NCBI RefSeq assembly: GCF_009496535.1 | Contig: NZ_WIDL01000002.1 | Span: 47,957-111,956, forward strand | DNA length: 64,000 nucleotides | Reading direction: 5' to 3' | Origin: Stenotrophomonas sp. MYb238 | GTDB taxonomy: Bacteria; Pseudomonadota; Gammaproteobacteria; Xanthomonadales; Xanthomonadaceae | Part shown: positions 46,148 to 55,831 of the stretch, one piece after another | Numbering within the stretch: the stretch's first letter is position 1 | Layout of the letters: each line of letters starts with the position of its first letter | Made by a program: the position numbers and the translations under genes | Notes under the pieces: generated by a model | What the model was told of the DNA's origin: nothing | Seen by the model: the letters and a program-made list of their open reading frames with translations, nothing else | Databases searched by the model: none

Positions 46148-46969
46148 ATGACGGCGATCCGGCCGGTGTTCTATGTATCCGACGGCACCGGCATCACTGC
46201 CGAGACCGTGGGCCACAGCCTGCTGACCCAGTTCTCCGGGTTCAGTTTCGTGACCGATCGCATGTCGTTCGTGGACGATACGGACAAGGCGCACGAAGCG
46301 GCCCGCCGCATCCGCGCCGCGGGCGAGCGCTACCAGGTGCGGCCGATCGTGGTCAGTTCCTGCGTGGACTCGGCGCTGGCCCGGATCCTGGAGGAGAGCG
46401 GGGCGCTGGTGCTGGACGTCTTCGTGCCGTTCATCGGCCCGCTGGAGCAGGAACTGGCGGCCGCGCGCCATTCCAAGATCGGCCAGGCCCACGGCATGGT
46501 GGATTTCGACACCTACCACCGCCGCATCAACGCCATGAACTTCGCCCTCAGCCACGACGACGGCATCGCGGTGAACTACGACGAGGCCGACGTGGTGCTG
46601 GTGGCGGTGTCGCGCGCCGGCAAGACCCCGACCTGCATCTACCTGGCGCTGCACTACGGCATCCGCGCGGCCAACTACCCGTTGACCGAGGAGGATCTGG
46701 AGAGCGACCGCCTGCCGCCACGCCTGCGTCCGTACCGCAACAAGCTGTTCGGCCTGACCATCGATCCGGAGCGCCTGCAGCAGATCCGCCAGGAACGCCG
46801 GCCCAATTCCCGCTATGCCAGCGCCGAGGTCTGCCGCCGCGAAGTAGCCGCGGCCGAAACCATGTTCCGCATGGAGCGCATCCCGACCCTGAGCACCACC
46901 CACACCTCGATCGAGGAGATCTCCAGCAAGGTGCTGGGCACGCTGGGGCTGCAGCGGGAGATGTTCTGA
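46148..46969 (+). CDS. ppsR: PEP synthase regulatory protein (bifunctional kinase/pyrophosphorylase)
   Basis: 273 residues, DUF299. [21 protein letters not shown] is the N-terminal signature; the P-loop is [11 protein letters not shown]. It inactivates PpsA by ADP-dependent phosphorylation of a Thr and reactivates it with phosphate. Divergent from ppsA, a conserved arrangement. AAGGAG precedes the ATG. Confidence 0.94.
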   Translation: MTAIRPVFYVSDGTGITAETVGHSLLTQFSGFSFVTDRMSFVDDTDKAHEAARRIRAAGERYQVRPIVVSSCVDSALARILEESGALVLDVFVPFIGPLEQELAAARHSKIGQAHGMVDFDTYHRRINAMNFALSHDDGIAVNYDEADVVLVAVSRAGKTPTCIYLALHYGIRAANYPLTEEDLESDRLPPRLRPYRNKLFGLTIDPERLQQIRQERRPNSRYASAEVCRREVAAAETMFRMERIPTLSTTHTSIEEISSKVLGTLGLQREMF

Positions 46970-47015
46970 AACCGCGCCGCATGCCGCGGCGATGCCCGCC
47001 GTGTACGATCACCCC

Positions 47016-47498
47016 ATGACCCAGGCCCTTTCCCGCGTCGATCGCATCCCCCGGCTCAGTCGGCTCGGCTGGCTGATGGGGCTGTACGCGGAGAACTACC
47101 TGCACCTGATGCGGCTGTTCGCGCCGGACCATCTGCGCGAAGGGCGCTACGCCTCGTCTATCGGCGACGGGCTGGACCTGTACCTGGAAGTGATCGAGTG
47201 CCACCGCTACACGGTCGAACTGCGGATGACCTACGGCATCCTCGATCCGCTGACCGGCGAGCCCGATCCGTCGGCCTACGTGCGCCTCTACCGCGATGCG
47301 CGGCAGGTGGAGACCACGCACTGCTATGTCGGGCGGCGCTGGCAGGACGTGGTGGGCATGTACCCGCCGGCGGACGAACTGGTCAGCCATCGCCTGCGCA
47401 TGAACACCTTCCTCGGCAAGTGGCTGGAATACCTGGCCGAGCGCGGCCATGGCGTGGCCACGCTGCGCCGCCTCGATGAAACCAGCGTCCTGATGTGA
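47016..47498 (+). CDS. DUF1249 family protein (YqiB-like)
   Basis: 160 residues. LGWLMGLYAENYLHLMRLF and YTVELRMTYGI are DUF1249 features, as is the C-terminal NTFLGKWLEYLAERGHG. Function unknown in all members. A REP pair begins four bases after its stop. Confidence 0.87.
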   Translation: MTQALSRVDRIPRLSRLGWLMGLYAENYLHLMRLFAPDHLREGRYASSIGDGLDLYLEVIECHRYTVELRMTYGILDPLTGEPDPSAYVRLYRDARQVETTHCYVGRRWQDVVGMYPPADELVSHRLRMNTFLGKWLEYLAERGHGVATLRRLDETSVLM

Positions 47499-47501
47499 AC
47501 C

Positions 47502-47576
47502 CGTAGGAGCGCACCTTGGTGCGCGACGGGGCATTGCCGGGAAATCCCCATCGCGCACCAAGGTGCGCTCCTACGG
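47502..47576. repeat. GTAG-type REP inverted pair, variant stem
   Basis: GTAGGAGCGCACCTTGGTGCGCGA and reverse complement, about 27 bases apart. The stem GCGCACC/GGTGCGC differs from the other REPs while keeping the GTAGGAGCG head, so the stem has changed in both arms. Confidence 0.83.
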
Positions 47577-47629
47577 GAGCCGATGCGATCGGTCATACTG
47601 CGCGCTTTCGCCGTGCGTTTCCGATACCG

Positions 47630-48118
47630 ATGCCCTATACCCCGATTCTTGCCACCTTGGGCTATGTGCTGTCCGAGGACGGCTCCCAGGCCCTGATGAT
47701 CCACCGCAATACCCGTCCCGGCGACCTGCACCTGGGCAAGTACAACGGGCTGGGCGGCAAGATGGAGCCCGACGAGGACGCGCTGGCATGCATGCACCGC
47801 GAGATCCGCGAGGAAGCCGGCATCGAATGCGGCACCACGCGCCTGCGCGGCACCATCAGCTGGCCGGGGTTCGGCAAGCACGGCGAGGACTGGTTCGCCT
47901 TCGTGTTCGTGATCGACGACTGGACCGGCACGCCGCTGCAGTCCAACCCGGAAGGCACGCTGGAATGGGTGCCGCTGGACCGGCTCGAATCGCTGCCGCT
48001 GTGGGAGGGCGACCGTCATTTCCTGCCGCTGGTGTTCGATGCCGATCCGCGTCCCTTCCACGGCGTGATGCCGTACCAGGATGGCCGCATGCAGTCGTGG
48101 AACTACACCCGGCTGTAG
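47630..48118 (+). CDS. NUDIX hydrolase, MutT/8-oxo-dGTP diphosphatase-like
   Basis: 162 residues. Complete Nudix box spread over residues 38-60: GKMEPDEDALACMHREIREE followed by AGI. The surrounding sequence (MIHRNTRPGDLHLGKYNGLGG) resembles 8-oxo-dGTP hydrolases of the MTH1/YtkD sort. Sanitises oxidised nucleotides or acts on another nucleoside diphosphate. Confidence 0.88.
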   Translation: MPYTPILATLGYVLSEDGSQALMIHRNTRPGDLHLGKYNGLGGKMEPDEDALACMHREIREEAGIECGTTRLRGTISWPGFGKHGEDWFAFVFVIDDWTGTPLQSNPEGTLEWVPLDRLESLPLWEGDRHFLPLVFDADPRPFHGVMPYQDGRMQSWNYTRL

Positions 48119-48248
48119 GATCTGCCGCCGTCACGCCACGACGCCGGCGGCCGGCGTGCGAGGTGCGCATTGCATCGCCCGGCCGCACGCGCGCCATGCG
48201 TCTGCTGCATGGCCGTATTCACGCCGACCGCGCTACGCTGGCGCGGCC

Positions 48249-48881
48249 ATGATCCGGAAACCCGACATGAAACGTCACTTCTCCATGCTGCGCGAGTTCC
48301 AACTCGCCGACTGGTTCACGCTGGGCAATGCGTTCTGCGGCACCGGCGCGGTGTTCGCGGCGATGCGCTTCCTGCAGGACGGCCAGCGCGGTTTCCTGCT
48401 GTTCGGCATGGCGCTGATCCCGCTGGCATTCGTGTTCGATGCGCTGGACGGCCGGATCGCACGCTGGCGGCAGTCGTCCTCGACCCTGGGCCGCGAACTG
48501 GATTCGCTGGCCGACGTCATCTCCTTCGGCGTCGCGCCGGCCGCGCTGGCCTATGCCTGCGGCATGCAGGGCGGCTGGGACTGGCTGGTGCTGAGCTATT
48601 TCGTCTGTTGCGGCGTCAGCCGGCTGGCGCGCTACAACGTGACCGCCGAGGAGATCGCCGGCGATTCGGACAAGGTGCCGTACTTCGAAGGCACACCGAT
48701 TCCCACCAGCCTGGCGCTGGTGATCCTGCTGGCCGTCGCCGCGCATTTCAATGCGATCGGCGGCGCCTTGTGGGGCGGAGTCTGGCAACTGGGGCCGTGG
48801 CAGCTGCATCCGCTGGTGCTGCTGTTCGCGCTGTCCGGTTCGCTGATGATCAGCAAGACCCTGCATATTCCCAAGCCCTGA
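48249..48881 (+). CDS. pssA: CDP-alcohol phosphatidyltransferase, probably phosphatidylserine synthase
   Basis: 210 residues, six or so membrane helices. The catalytic motif DxxDGxxARx8GxxxDxxxD is complete: DALDGRIARWRQ and GRELDSLAD. The LADWFTLGNAFCGTGAVFAAM start and GVSRLARYN segment are typical of the PssA (type II) branch, which joins CDP-diacylglycerol and serine; phosphatidylcholine synthase is less likely. ATG at 48249 chosen; MKRHF six codons on is an alternative. Confidence 0.85.
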   Translation: MIRKPDMKRHFSMLREFQLADWFTLGNAFCGTGAVFAAMRFLQDGQRGFLLFGMALIPLAFVFDALDGRIARWRQSSSTLGRELDSLADVISFGVAPAALAYACGMQGGWDWLVLSYFVCCGVSRLARYNVTAEEIAGDSDKVPYFEGTPIPTSLALVILLAVAAHFNAIGGALWGGVWQLGPWQLHPLVLLFALSGSLMISKTLHIPKP

Positions 48882-48935
48882 CCGCCGCAGCGCGGCCGCA
48901 TTGCTATCATCGCGCGACGACGGCGAAGCAGGGCG

Positions 48936-49976
48936 ATGGCAGTGGCGGACGACAATGACAGCAAGGGTTTCGACGCCAGCCTGAAACGCTCCTGGGAAGC
49001 GTGGCTGCAGGCCATGGGCCAGGGCGGAGCGGCAGCCGCCGGCGACCTGCCGCCATGGCGGGAAGGCATCGAACAATGGGCGCGGCTGGTCGGCGCCGAC
49101 GCCGCCCCGCAGGTGCAGGAACTCGGCGCGCGTTTCCAGCAGCAGGCCGGCGACTGGCTGGGCACGATGCAGCAGGTCGCGGCCCGTTTCGCCGGCCGCG
49201 ACACCAGTGCCGGCGAGGTCGCCGGCGCCTGGCGCGAGGCCGTGCAGGGGCAGGGCGATGCGATGCTGCGCTGGATGCTCGACGCGGCCAAGGGCGGCAA
49301 CGCCTTGGGCGACCAGCCCTGGATCCGCAGCTTCGCTCAGGCGCTGCAGTCCGGCTTCGGCGAGGCCGACTGGCTGAATGCGCCGGCCTTCGGCCCTGGC
49401 CGCGAACACCAGGTGCGCTGGCAGGCGCTGCTGCGCACGCAGCGCGAGTACCAGGCGCGCATGGACGCCTACGTCGAATCGATCCGCGGCGTGCTCGACG
49501 ACGCGTTCCGGCGTTTCGAGGCGAAGCTGGCCGGGCACGACGCGCCCGGCAGCCAGCTCACCAGCGCCCGCGCGATGTTCGACCTGTGGATCGACGCGGC
49601 CGAGGAGGCCTATGCCGCGGTCGCCATGTCCGAGGATTTCCAGCGCATCTATGCCGACCTGGCCAACACCCAGATGCGCCTGCGGGCCGCGACCCGGCAG
49701 GAGCTGGAACGCGCCTGCGAGTTGATGGGCGTGCCGACGCGTACCGAGATGGATGCCGCGCACCGTCGCATCGCCGAACTGGAGCGCTGGGTGCGGCGCA
49801 TGGCGGCCGGCAGGGCCGAACCTGCTCCCGCGCCCGGAACGCGCGCGGCCGGCAAGGCGGAAAAGAAGCAGCCCGCTTCGGCGCCGAAAGCGAAGACGGC
49901 GGCCAAGCCCGGCAAGACCGCTGCAAAGAAGGCCGCGTCCCGCCCTGCGGCGCCGCGGCGCGGAGGCAAGGCGTGA
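48936..49976 (+). CDS. phaE: Class III PHA synthase subunit PhaE
   Basis: 346 residues, partner of PhaC in class III polyhydroxyalkanoate synthase. Helical throughout: LKRSWEAWLQAMGQGG at the start, SARAMFDLWIDAAEEAYAAVAMSEDFQRIYADLANTQMRLRA in the middle (family block), then RTEMDAAHRRIAELERWVRRM. The last 55 residues are rich in Lys, Ala and Pro (APKAKTAAKPGKTAAKKAA), unlike the usual short PhaE end. Overlaps phaC by four bases. Confidence 0.9.
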   Translation: MAVADDNDSKGFDASLKRSWEAWLQAMGQGGAAAAGDLPPWREGIEQWARLVGADAAPQVQELGARFQQQAGDWLGTMQQVAARFAGRDTSAGEVAGAWREAVQGQGDAMLRWMLDAAKGGNALGDQPWIRSFAQALQSGFGEADWLNAPAFGPGREHQVRWQALLRTQREYQARMDAYVESIRGVLDDAFRRFEAKLAGHDAPGSQLTSARAMFDLWIDAAEEAYAAVAMSEDFQRIYADLANTQMRLRAATRQELERACELMGVPTRTEMDAAHRRIAELERWVRRMAAGRAEPAPAPGTRAAGKAEKKQPASAPKAKTAAKPGKTAAKKAASRPAAPRRGGKA

Positions 49977-51037
49977 AGGGGCCGCTGGGGTTCGGCATGG
50001 ACGATCTGCTGCAGGAAACCCTGCAGCTGCAGCGCAAGCTGGCCGATGGGCTGAAGCTGCTGCCGGACGTGGAGGATGTGGGTTACGGCGTCACCGAGCG
50101 CGAGGAAGTCTGGAGCGACGGCAAGGTCAAGTTGTACCGCTTCGTCGGCGCGCAGCCGCCGTCCGGACAGCCGCCGCTGCTGATCGTCTATGCGCTGGTC
50201 AACCGGCCCTACATGGTTGACCTGCAGGATGGCCGCTCGCTGGTGCAGAAACTACTGGCCGCCGGCCAGGACGTGTACGTGCTGGACTGGGGCTATCCCG
50301 ACCGCTCCGAGCGTTTCCTGACGCTGGAGGACTACCTGCTGCGCTATGTCGACGGCGCTGTCGATCACCTGCATGCGCTGTACGGCGGCCCGCCCAACGT
50401 GCTCGGCATCTGCCAGGGCGGCGTGTTCTCGCTGTGCTACGCAGCGCTGCGCCCGCACAAGGTGCGCAACCTGGTCACCATGGTCACGCCGGTGGATTTC
50501 CATACGCCGGACAACATGCTCTCGCACTGGGCGCGGCACGTGGACGTGGATCTGTTCGTCGACACGCTGGGCAATGTCCCGGCCGACCTGATGAATGCCA
50601 GCTACCTGATGCTCAAACCGTTCCGGCTCAACGTGCAGAAGTACGTGGGGCTGGTGGACATCCTCGACGACAGGCAGGCGCTGGAGGATTTCCTGCGCAT
50701 GGAGAAATGGATCTTCGATTCGCCGGACCTGGCCGGCGAGGCGTTCCGCGAGTTCGTCAAGCAGTTCTACCAGGCCAATGGCCTCATGCACGGCAGCATC
50801 CGCATCGGTTCGGAGACGGTGGACCTGGCACGGCTGCGGATGCCGGTGCTCAACATCTACGCCGAACAGGACCACCTGGTGCCGCCGATGGCCTCGAAAG
50901 CGTTGCGCGGGCGGACCGGCACTACCGACTACACGGAACTGGGTTTCCGCGGCGGCCATATCGGCATCTATGTATCGGCGCGGGCGCAGCGCGAAGTGCC
51001 CAGCGCCATCCATGACTGGCTGAGCGAACGCGCATGA
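49973..51037 (+). CDS. phaC: Class III PHA synthase subunit PhaC
   Basis: 354 residues, typical of class III (about 355). Polymerises 3-hydroxyacyl-CoA on the granule surface. The lipase-like box GICQGG carries the catalytic Cys; Asp in YAEQDHLVPP and His in GFRGGHIGIYVS complete the triad. GTG start overlaps the phaE stop (GTGA) and has GGAGG six bases upstream. MDDLLQET eight codons later is an alternative start. Confidence 0.94.
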   Translation: MKGPLGFGMDDLLQETLQLQRKLADGLKLLPDVEDVGYGVTEREEVWSDGKVKLYRFVGAQPPSGQPPLLIVYALVNRPYMVDLQDGRSLVQKLLAAGQDVYVLDWGYPDRSERFLTLEDYLLRYVDGAVDHLHALYGGPPNVLGICQGGVFSLCYAALRPHKVRNLVTMVTPVDFHTPDNMLSHWARHVDVDLFVDTLGNVPADLMNASYLMLKPFRLNVQKYVGLVDILDDRQALEDFLRMEKWIFDSPDLAGEAFREFVKQFYQANGLMHGSIRIGSETVDLARLRMPVLNIYAEQDHLVPPMASKALRGRTGTTDYTELGFRGGHIGIYVSARAQREVPSAIHDWLSERA

Positions 51038-51405
51038 AGCGCCGCCTCTTCCTTGCGGCCGCCTTCGTCCTGGCGCTCGCGTCCGCCACTGCCGTCGCCG
51101 CGCCCGGCGCCAGTGTCCAGCGCGAGATCGGCGGCCTGATGCAGGCGCTGGAGGCGTCCGGCTGCCGTTTCCAGCGCAACGGCAGCTGGTACGGCGCCGG
51201 CGAAGCGCGCCGCCACCTGCAGCGCAAGTACGAGTACCTGGTTAAGCGCGACCTGGCCGATACCGCCGACCTGTTCATCGAGCGTGCCGCCAGCCGCAGC
51301 AGCATCAGCGGCAAGCCTTACCGCGTTTCGTGCCCCGGACAGGCCGAGCAGGACGCCGCGCCCTGGTTCCAGCAGCAGTTGGCCAGGCTGCGCGGCCGCG
51401 AATGA
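51034..51405 (+). CDS. DUF5329 family exported protein
   Basis: 123 residues. Signal peptide (LFLAAAFVLALASATAVAAP), then EIGGLMQALEASGCRFQRNGSWYGAGEARRHLQRKYEYL, which is the DUF5329 pattern, and a second Cys in YRVSCPG that may form a disulfide. Overlaps phaC by four bases (ATGA), so cotranscribed; link to PHA is not known. Confidence 0.83.
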   Translation: MKRRLFLAAAFVLALASATAVAAPGASVQREIGGLMQALEASGCRFQRNGSWYGAGEARRHLQRKYEYLVKRDLADTADLFIERAASRSSISGKPYRVSCPGQAEQDAAPWFQQQLARLRGRE

Positions 51406-51435
51406 TTCCGCTGCAAGGCCAGGGCAGGACAGGGC

Positions 51436-51891
51436 ATGCATGAACGCGCTGCGGCGTGGACCTTTCGCCTGGCCTGCGTGCTGGGTGCGCTCTGGACATC
51501 GCCTAATACCCTGATCGGCCTGGTGGCCGGACTGGCGGGGATGCCGGCCGGCGCCCGTGCGCGCTGGAGCCGCCGCGACTGCGCGCTGGTGTTCCATCGC
51601 TGGCCTTGGGGACCGGGCGGCGCGATCACGCTCGGCATGGTGATCCTGCATACCGGCGACACGCTGGATGCGCGCTGCACGACCTACGAACACCGCGCCG
51701 GCCGCTGCCGGCATCCGCAGGTCCGGCTTGGCGACCATGAACGCGCACACGTGTTCCAGTACATGGCGCTGGGGCCGCTGTTTCTGCCGGTCTACCTTCT
51801 GTGCGGCGGCGTCAGCGTGCGCAATCCCTTCGAGCGTGCCGCCGACCGCTATGCGCTGCTGGGCCGCGGCTGGTGGCCGGGCGTTTCCTGA
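51436..51891 (+). CDS. Membrane protein with HExxH motif, metallopeptidase-like
   Basis: 151 residues. Two or three hydrophobic segments (LACVLGALWTSPNTLIGLVAGLAG, YMALGPLFLPVYLLCGGV). The sequence GDHERAHVFQ contains HExxH, and NPFERAADRYA 30 residues on offers the Glu and Asp of ExxxD, as in gluzincin metalloproteases (M48, DUF4157-like). Its two zinc elements flank a helix. Likely a zinc protein; activity unproven. Follows DUF5329 by 30 bases on the same strand. Confidence 0.65.
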   Translation: MHERAAAWTFRLACVLGALWTSPNTLIGLVAGLAGMPAGARARWSRRDCALVFHRWPWGPGGAITLGMVILHTGDTLDARCTTYEHRAGRCRHPQVRLGDHERAHVFQYMALGPLFLPVYLLCGGVSVRNPFERAADRYALLGRGWWPGVS

Positions 51892-52058
51892 GCCTGCGTC
51901 TTCGCCGGTCCGCACGGTGGCGTATCCGCCGATGCGCGGCGCGGTTGCGCCGAACCGCAATGCGATCGTCATGAATCGCCAACTTCCCTTGAACATGGCG
52001 GTAACGCAGGCGCGGCTAAAGTGGGTTCGTTACAGACGCAACAGGAGTACCGGTCACC

Positions 52059-52274
52059 ATGGCAATCGTTCTTTATATCGGTGGCAGCAAGGATGGTAAA
52101 AAGGGCGTGGTGCCCTATGGCTTCAGCAAGACCCGCATGGATACCGACCAAGGGCCGGAGATCTATGTCGAACGGATGATGGACGTGACCGGCAAGGGCC
52201 GCATGCGGGTGATGGTGCTGGAAACCCTGCGCGACGACATCGCCTTCCAGCGCCTGAGCCGGCATCTGGGCTAG
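52059..52274 (+). CDS. Small conserved-type protein, unknown function
   Basis: 71 residues, no signal peptide: YIGGSKDGKKGVVPYGFSK, YVERMMDVTGKGRMRVMVLE. Sequence looks like a compact beta-rich domain. Upstream 166 bases contain ACAGGAG before the ATG. I do not recognise a named family, but similar proteins seem common in Xanthomonadaceae. Confidence 0.7.
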   Translation: MAIVLYIGGSKDGKKGVVPYGFSKTRMDTDQGPEIYVERMMDVTGKGRMRVMVLETLRDDIAFQRLSRHLG

Positions 52275-52390
52275 TGGCCCGGGCGCCCGGCGGCGCGAGG
52301 CAGGCTGGCGCCGGGCTGTCAACGGCTTTCCCCTCCCGGGACGCGCTGCCAGAATGCAGGCTTCCCGAGTAGCGGCAGCCCCTGGATTCC

Positions 52391-54736
52391 ATGCAAGACA
52401 GCAAGCTCGCGCAGCAGATCGCGCAGACCATCGCCGAGGAGATCGGCGCTCAGCCCGCACAGGCCAAGGCCGCCATCGCGCTGCTGGACGAAGGCGCCAG
52501 CGTTCCGTTCATTGCGCGCTACCGCAAGGAAGTGACCGGCGGCCTGGACGACACCCAGCTGCGCAACCTGGAAACGCGCCTGATCTACCTGCGCGAACTG
52601 GAAGACCGCCGCGCGGCGGTACTGGCCAGCATCGCCGAGCAGGGCAAGCTCAACGACGAACTGCGCAACGAGATCCTGGGCGCCGATACCAAGAGCCGCC
52701 TGGAAGACCTGTACCTGCCGTACAAGCCCAAGCGCCGCACCCGCGCGCAGATCGCCCGCGAGGCGGGGCTGGACCCGCTGGCCGACGGCCTGCTGGCCGA
52801 TCCCACGCGCGATCCGCAGGCCTTCGCCGCCGGTTTCGTCGATGCCGACAAGGGCGTGGCCGACGCCAAGGCCGCGCTGGAAGGCGCACGCGCCATCCTG
52901 ATGGAGCGTTGGGGCGAGGACGCGGCGCTGGTCGGCGAGCTGCGCCAGTGGCTGGGCGAGGTCGGCGTGATCCGCGCCCGCGTCGCCGAGGGTAAGGAAA
53001 CCGAAGGCGCCAAGTACCGCGATTACTTCGAGCACGCCGAGCCGCTGGCGAAGATTCCCTCGCACCGCCTGCTGGCGCTGTTCCGTGCGCGCCGCGAGGA
53101 GATCCTGTTCCTGGAACTGGACCCGGGCAACGATGCCGACGCCGGCCACCGGTACGCCGAAGGCCGCGTCGCGCGCAGCGCCGGTATTGCTGAGCAGGGG
53201 CGGGCGGCGGACCGCTGGCTGCTCGACGCCTGCCGCCTGACCTGGCGCGCCAAGCTGCACATGCACCTGCTGCTGGACCTGTTCAACCAGGCCCGCGAGA
53301 AGGCCGAGGCCGAGGCCATCGCCGTGTTCGGCGACAACCTCAAGGACCTGCTGCTGGCCGCGCCGGCCGGCCCCAAGACCGTGCTCGGCCTGGACCCTGG
53401 CATCCGTACCGGCTGCAAGATCGCCGTGGTCGACTCCACCGGCAAGCTGCTGGCCACCGAGACGATCTACCCGCACGAGCCCAGGCGCCAATGGGAGCAG
53501 TCGCTGCAGACGCTCAGGCACCTGTGCGCCAAGCACGACGTCGAACTGATCGCCATCGGCAACGGCACCGCCAGCCGCGAGACCGACAAGCTGGCCGGCG
53601 AGGTCATCAAGGCCTGCGACAACCCGAAGCTGCAGAAGGTCGTGGTCAGCGAAGCCGGCGCCTCGGTGTACTCGGCCTCCGAGTTCGCGGCCAGGGAGTT
53701 TCCCGGCCTGGACGTCTCGCTGCGTGGCGCGGTGTCGATCGCGCGGCGCCTGCAGGATCCGCTGGCCGAACTGGTCAAGATCGAGCCCAAGGCGATTGGT
53801 GTGGGCCAGTACCAGCACGACGTGGACCAGTTCCGCCTGGCCAAGGCGCTGGACGCGCGCGTGGAGGACTGCGTCAACGCGGTCGGCGTGTTCGTGAACA
53901 CCGCCTCGGCCGCGCTGCTGTCGCGCGTGTCGGGCCTGTCGTCGACCGTGGCCGAGAACATCGTGCGCCACCGCGACGAGAACGGGCCGTTCAGGCGCCG
54001 CAAGGACCTGCTCAAGGTGCCGCGCCTGGGCGACAAGACGTTCGAGCAGTGCGCCGGCTTCCTGCGCATCGCCGATGGCGACGAGCCGCTGGACGCCTCG
54101 GCCGTGCATCCGGAAGCCTATCCGGTGGTCGAGCGCATCGTCGCCGCGGCGCAGCGGCCGATCAAGACGCTGCTCGGCGACGGCAGCTACCTGCGCGGCC
54201 TGAAGGCCGAGCAGTTCACCGACGAGACCTTCGGCGTGCCGACCGTGCGCGACATCCTCAAGGAACTGGAGAAGCCCGGCCGCGACCCGCGCCCTGAGTT
54301 CATGGCGGCGCGCTTCGCCGAGGGCGTGGAGGACATCAAGGACCTGCGCGAGGGCATGGTGCTGGAAGGGGTGGTCAGCAACGTCGCTGCCTTCGGCGCG
54401 TTCGTCGACATCGGCGTGCACCAGGACGGGCTGATCCACATCTCCGCGCTGTCGGACACCTTCGTCAAGGATCCGCGCGACGTGGTCAAGGCTGGCGACA
54501 TCGTCAAGGTGAAGGTGCTGGAGGTCGACGTCGCCCGCAAGCGCATCGCGCTGACCCGGCGCCTGGACGACAGCCCGGCGCCGGCCAAGCGCCCCGACAG
54601 GAACGCGGGGCAGGGCAACGCTCCACGGCGCGACGGCGGCCGCAACGAGCCGCCGCGCGGCGCGCGTCCCGGCAGCGCCGCGCCGCCGGCGAACAATGCC
54701 CTGGCCGAGGCCTTCGCGAGGGCGCGCCGCAGCTGA
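52391..54736 (+). CDS. tex: Transcription accessory protein Tex
   Basis: 781 residues. Order: Tex N-terminal helical domain, YqgF RNase H-like domain ([18 protein letters not shown], about 325-450), helix-hairpin-helix region ([20 protein letters not shown]), and an S1 RNA-binding domain near 650-720 ([29 protein letters not shown]). C-terminal 50 residues are basic and Pro/Gly-rich. Involved in transcription and rescue of stalled complexes; DNA/RNA-binding. Single gene with terminator. Confidence 0.94.
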   Translation: MQDSKLAQQIAQTIAEEIGAQPAQAKAAIALLDEGASVPFIARYRKEVTGGLDDTQLRNLETRLIYLRELEDRRAAVLASIAEQGKLNDELRNEILGADTKSRLEDLYLPYKPKRRTRAQIAREAGLDPLADGLLADPTRDPQAFAAGFVDADKGVADAKAALEGARAILMERWGEDAALVGELRQWLGEVGVIRARVAEGKETEGAKYRDYFEHAEPLAKIPSHRLLALFRARREEILFLELDPGNDADAGHRYAEGRVARSAGIAEQGRAADRWLLDACRLTWRAKLHMHLLLDLFNQAREKAEAEAIAVFGDNLKDLLLAAPAGPKTVLGLDPGIRTGCKIAVVDSTGKLLATETIYPHEPRRQWEQSLQTLRHLCAKHDVELIAIGNGTASRETDKLAGEVIKACDNPKLQKVVVSEAGASVYSASEFAAREFPGLDVSLRGAVSIARRLQDPLAELVKIEPKAIGVGQYQHDVDQFRLAKALDARVEDCVNAVGVFVNTASAALLSRVSGLSSTVAENIVRHRDENGPFRRRKDLLKVPRLGDKTFEQCAGFLRIADGDEPLDASAVHPEAYPVVERIVAAAQRPIKTLLGDGSYLRGLKAEQFTDETFGVPTVRDILKELEKPGRDPRPEFMAARFAEGVEDIKDLREGMVLEGVVSNVAAFGAFVDIGVHQDGLIHISALSDTFVKDPRDVVKAGDIVKVKVLEVDVARKRIALTRRLDDSPAPAKRPDRNAGQGNAPRRDGGRNEPPRGARPGSAAPPANNALAEAFARARRS

Positions 54737-54765
54737 TGCGGTGCTGATGGCTGGAATGCTTCAGG

Positions 54766-54794
54766 GAAGGCCCCGTACGCGGGGCCTTTCTTTT
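54766..54794 (+). terminator. Rho-independent terminator of tex
   Basis: GGAAGGCCCCG / CGGGGCCTTTC stem with TAC loop and TTCTTTT. Confidence 0.85.
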
Positions 54795-54826
54795 GCCGGG
54801 GACCCCGCCGTGCCGATGGCGAGGCA

Positions 54827-54857
54827 ACAAAAAAGCCAGGCTGCGAGGCCTGGCTTT
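54827..54857 (-). terminator. Terminator of tRNA-Leu
   Basis: AAGCCAGGC / GCCTGGCTT stem, then TTTTTTGTTG on the minus strand. Confidence 0.85.
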
Positions 54858-54866
54858 CTGCGGTGC

Positions 54867-54953
54867 TGGTGCCGAAGGTGGGACTCGAACCCACACGCTT
54901 TTAAGGGCGGCGGATTTTGAGTCCGCTGCGTCTACCGATTCCGCCACTTCGGC
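54867..54953 (-). tRNA. tRNA-Leu (CAA)
   Basis: 87 bases with encoded CCA. Acceptor GCCGAAG / CTTCGGC, long variable arm typical of class II tRNA, T loop GGTTCGAGTCC and anticodon loop CTCAAAA (CAA, reads UUG). Confidence 0.93.
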
Positions 54954-55074
54954 TGGCAGGGGCGAAAGTATAGCGGACGCTCCTGCGGATGGGCAGGTCC
55001 ATGCCGGTGTTTTTCGCAAAGTCCGCAAGGGGCGCGATGGCTATACTCCGGTAATCCGGGACAAGGGAAGTGCG

Positions 55075-55446
55075 ATGGAGCCGCTGCATTCCATGCGGGT
55101 GATGATCGTGGAGAACGACGATCTGAACGCGACGCTGCTGCAACTGCAGCTCGAACGCGAGGGCCTGCAGGTCGTGGGTGTCGCCGGGACGGTGCAGCAT
55201 GCCCTGGGCATGATCGACGAACTGCAGCCGCAACTGGCCTTCCTGGACTTCTGGCTGGCCGGCGACGAGGACAGCACCTCGGTCGCCGAAGCACTCGCGG
55301 CGCGCGGGATTCCCTTCCTCGTGGCCACGGGCATGGAAACCTCGCAGCTGCCTGCCGTGTTCGATGCGGGCGTCAAGCTGTCCAAGCCCTATGTCGGCAG
55401 CGATCTGCGCAGGGCGTTGTCCATGGCGCTGCGGCCGGCGGAGTGA
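55075..55446 (+). CDS. Single-domain response regulator
   Basis: 123 residues, receiver domain only. Acidic pair in VMIVENDD, phosphoacceptor Asp in QLAFLDFWLAG, Thr in LVATGME and Lys in KLSKPY. No output domain, so a CheY-like relay or an inhibitor of a histidine kinase. No kinase gene nearby. GGGAAG ribosome site; start at 55075 preferred over a longer frame overlapping tRNA-Leu. Confidence 0.88.
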   Translation: MEPLHSMRVMIVENDDLNATLLQLQLEREGLQVVGVAGTVQHALGMIDELQPQLAFLDFWLAGDEDSTSVAEALAARGIPFLVATGMETSQLPAVFDAGVKLSKPYVGSDLRRALSMALRPAE

Positions 55447-55498
55447 GGTGGGTTGCGGCGGGCGTATCTTTATTCCTGCGCGTAATTACTGCATGCAA

Positions 55499-55526
55499 CA
55501 AAAAAGCCCCGCCATGGCGGAGCTTC
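55499..55526 (-). terminator. Terminator of downstream tRNA-Ala/Glu unit
   Basis: AAGCTCCGCC ATGG CGGGGCTT stem with one mismatch, then TTTTTTG on the minus strand, eight bases after tRNA-Glu. Confidence 0.8.
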
Positions 55527-55533
55527 CTTGAAT

Positions 55534-55609
55534 TGGCGTCCCCACGGGGATTCGAACCCCGGTCGCCACCGTGAAAGGGTGATGTCCTAGGCCTCTAGAC
55601 GATGGGGAC
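55534..55609 (-). tRNA. tRNA-Glu (TTC), copy 2
   Basis: 76 bases including CCA. Acceptor GTCCCCA / GGGGACG, anticodon loop CTTTCAC with TTC, and T loop GGTTCGAATCC. Confidence 0.95.
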
Positions 55610-55660
55610 GCGTAACTTCATCGGTTTTTTCGACAATCCAGACGGCCTAATGTCCGGATT

Positions 55661-55736
55661 TGGTGGAGCCAAGCGGGATCGAACCGCTGACCTCCTGCAT
55701 GCCATGCAGGCGCTCTCCCAGCTGAGCTATGGCCCC
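55661..55736 (-). tRNA. tRNA-Ala (GGC), copy 2
   Basis: 76 bases including CCA. Acceptor GGGGCCA, anticodon loop ATGGCAT with GGC, and T loop GGTTCGATCC. 51 bases before tRNA-Glu on the minus strand. TATCAT upstream of it resembles a -10 box. Confidence 0.95.
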
Positions 55737-55831
55737 GTATCCAAATTTTCGAGCGCGGAATGATACCGGACTCTTCGTTGGAGTGGAAGCTTTTTCTTCT
55801 TCCCGTTGCCCTTGGGTGGGCAGCTTCTCCA

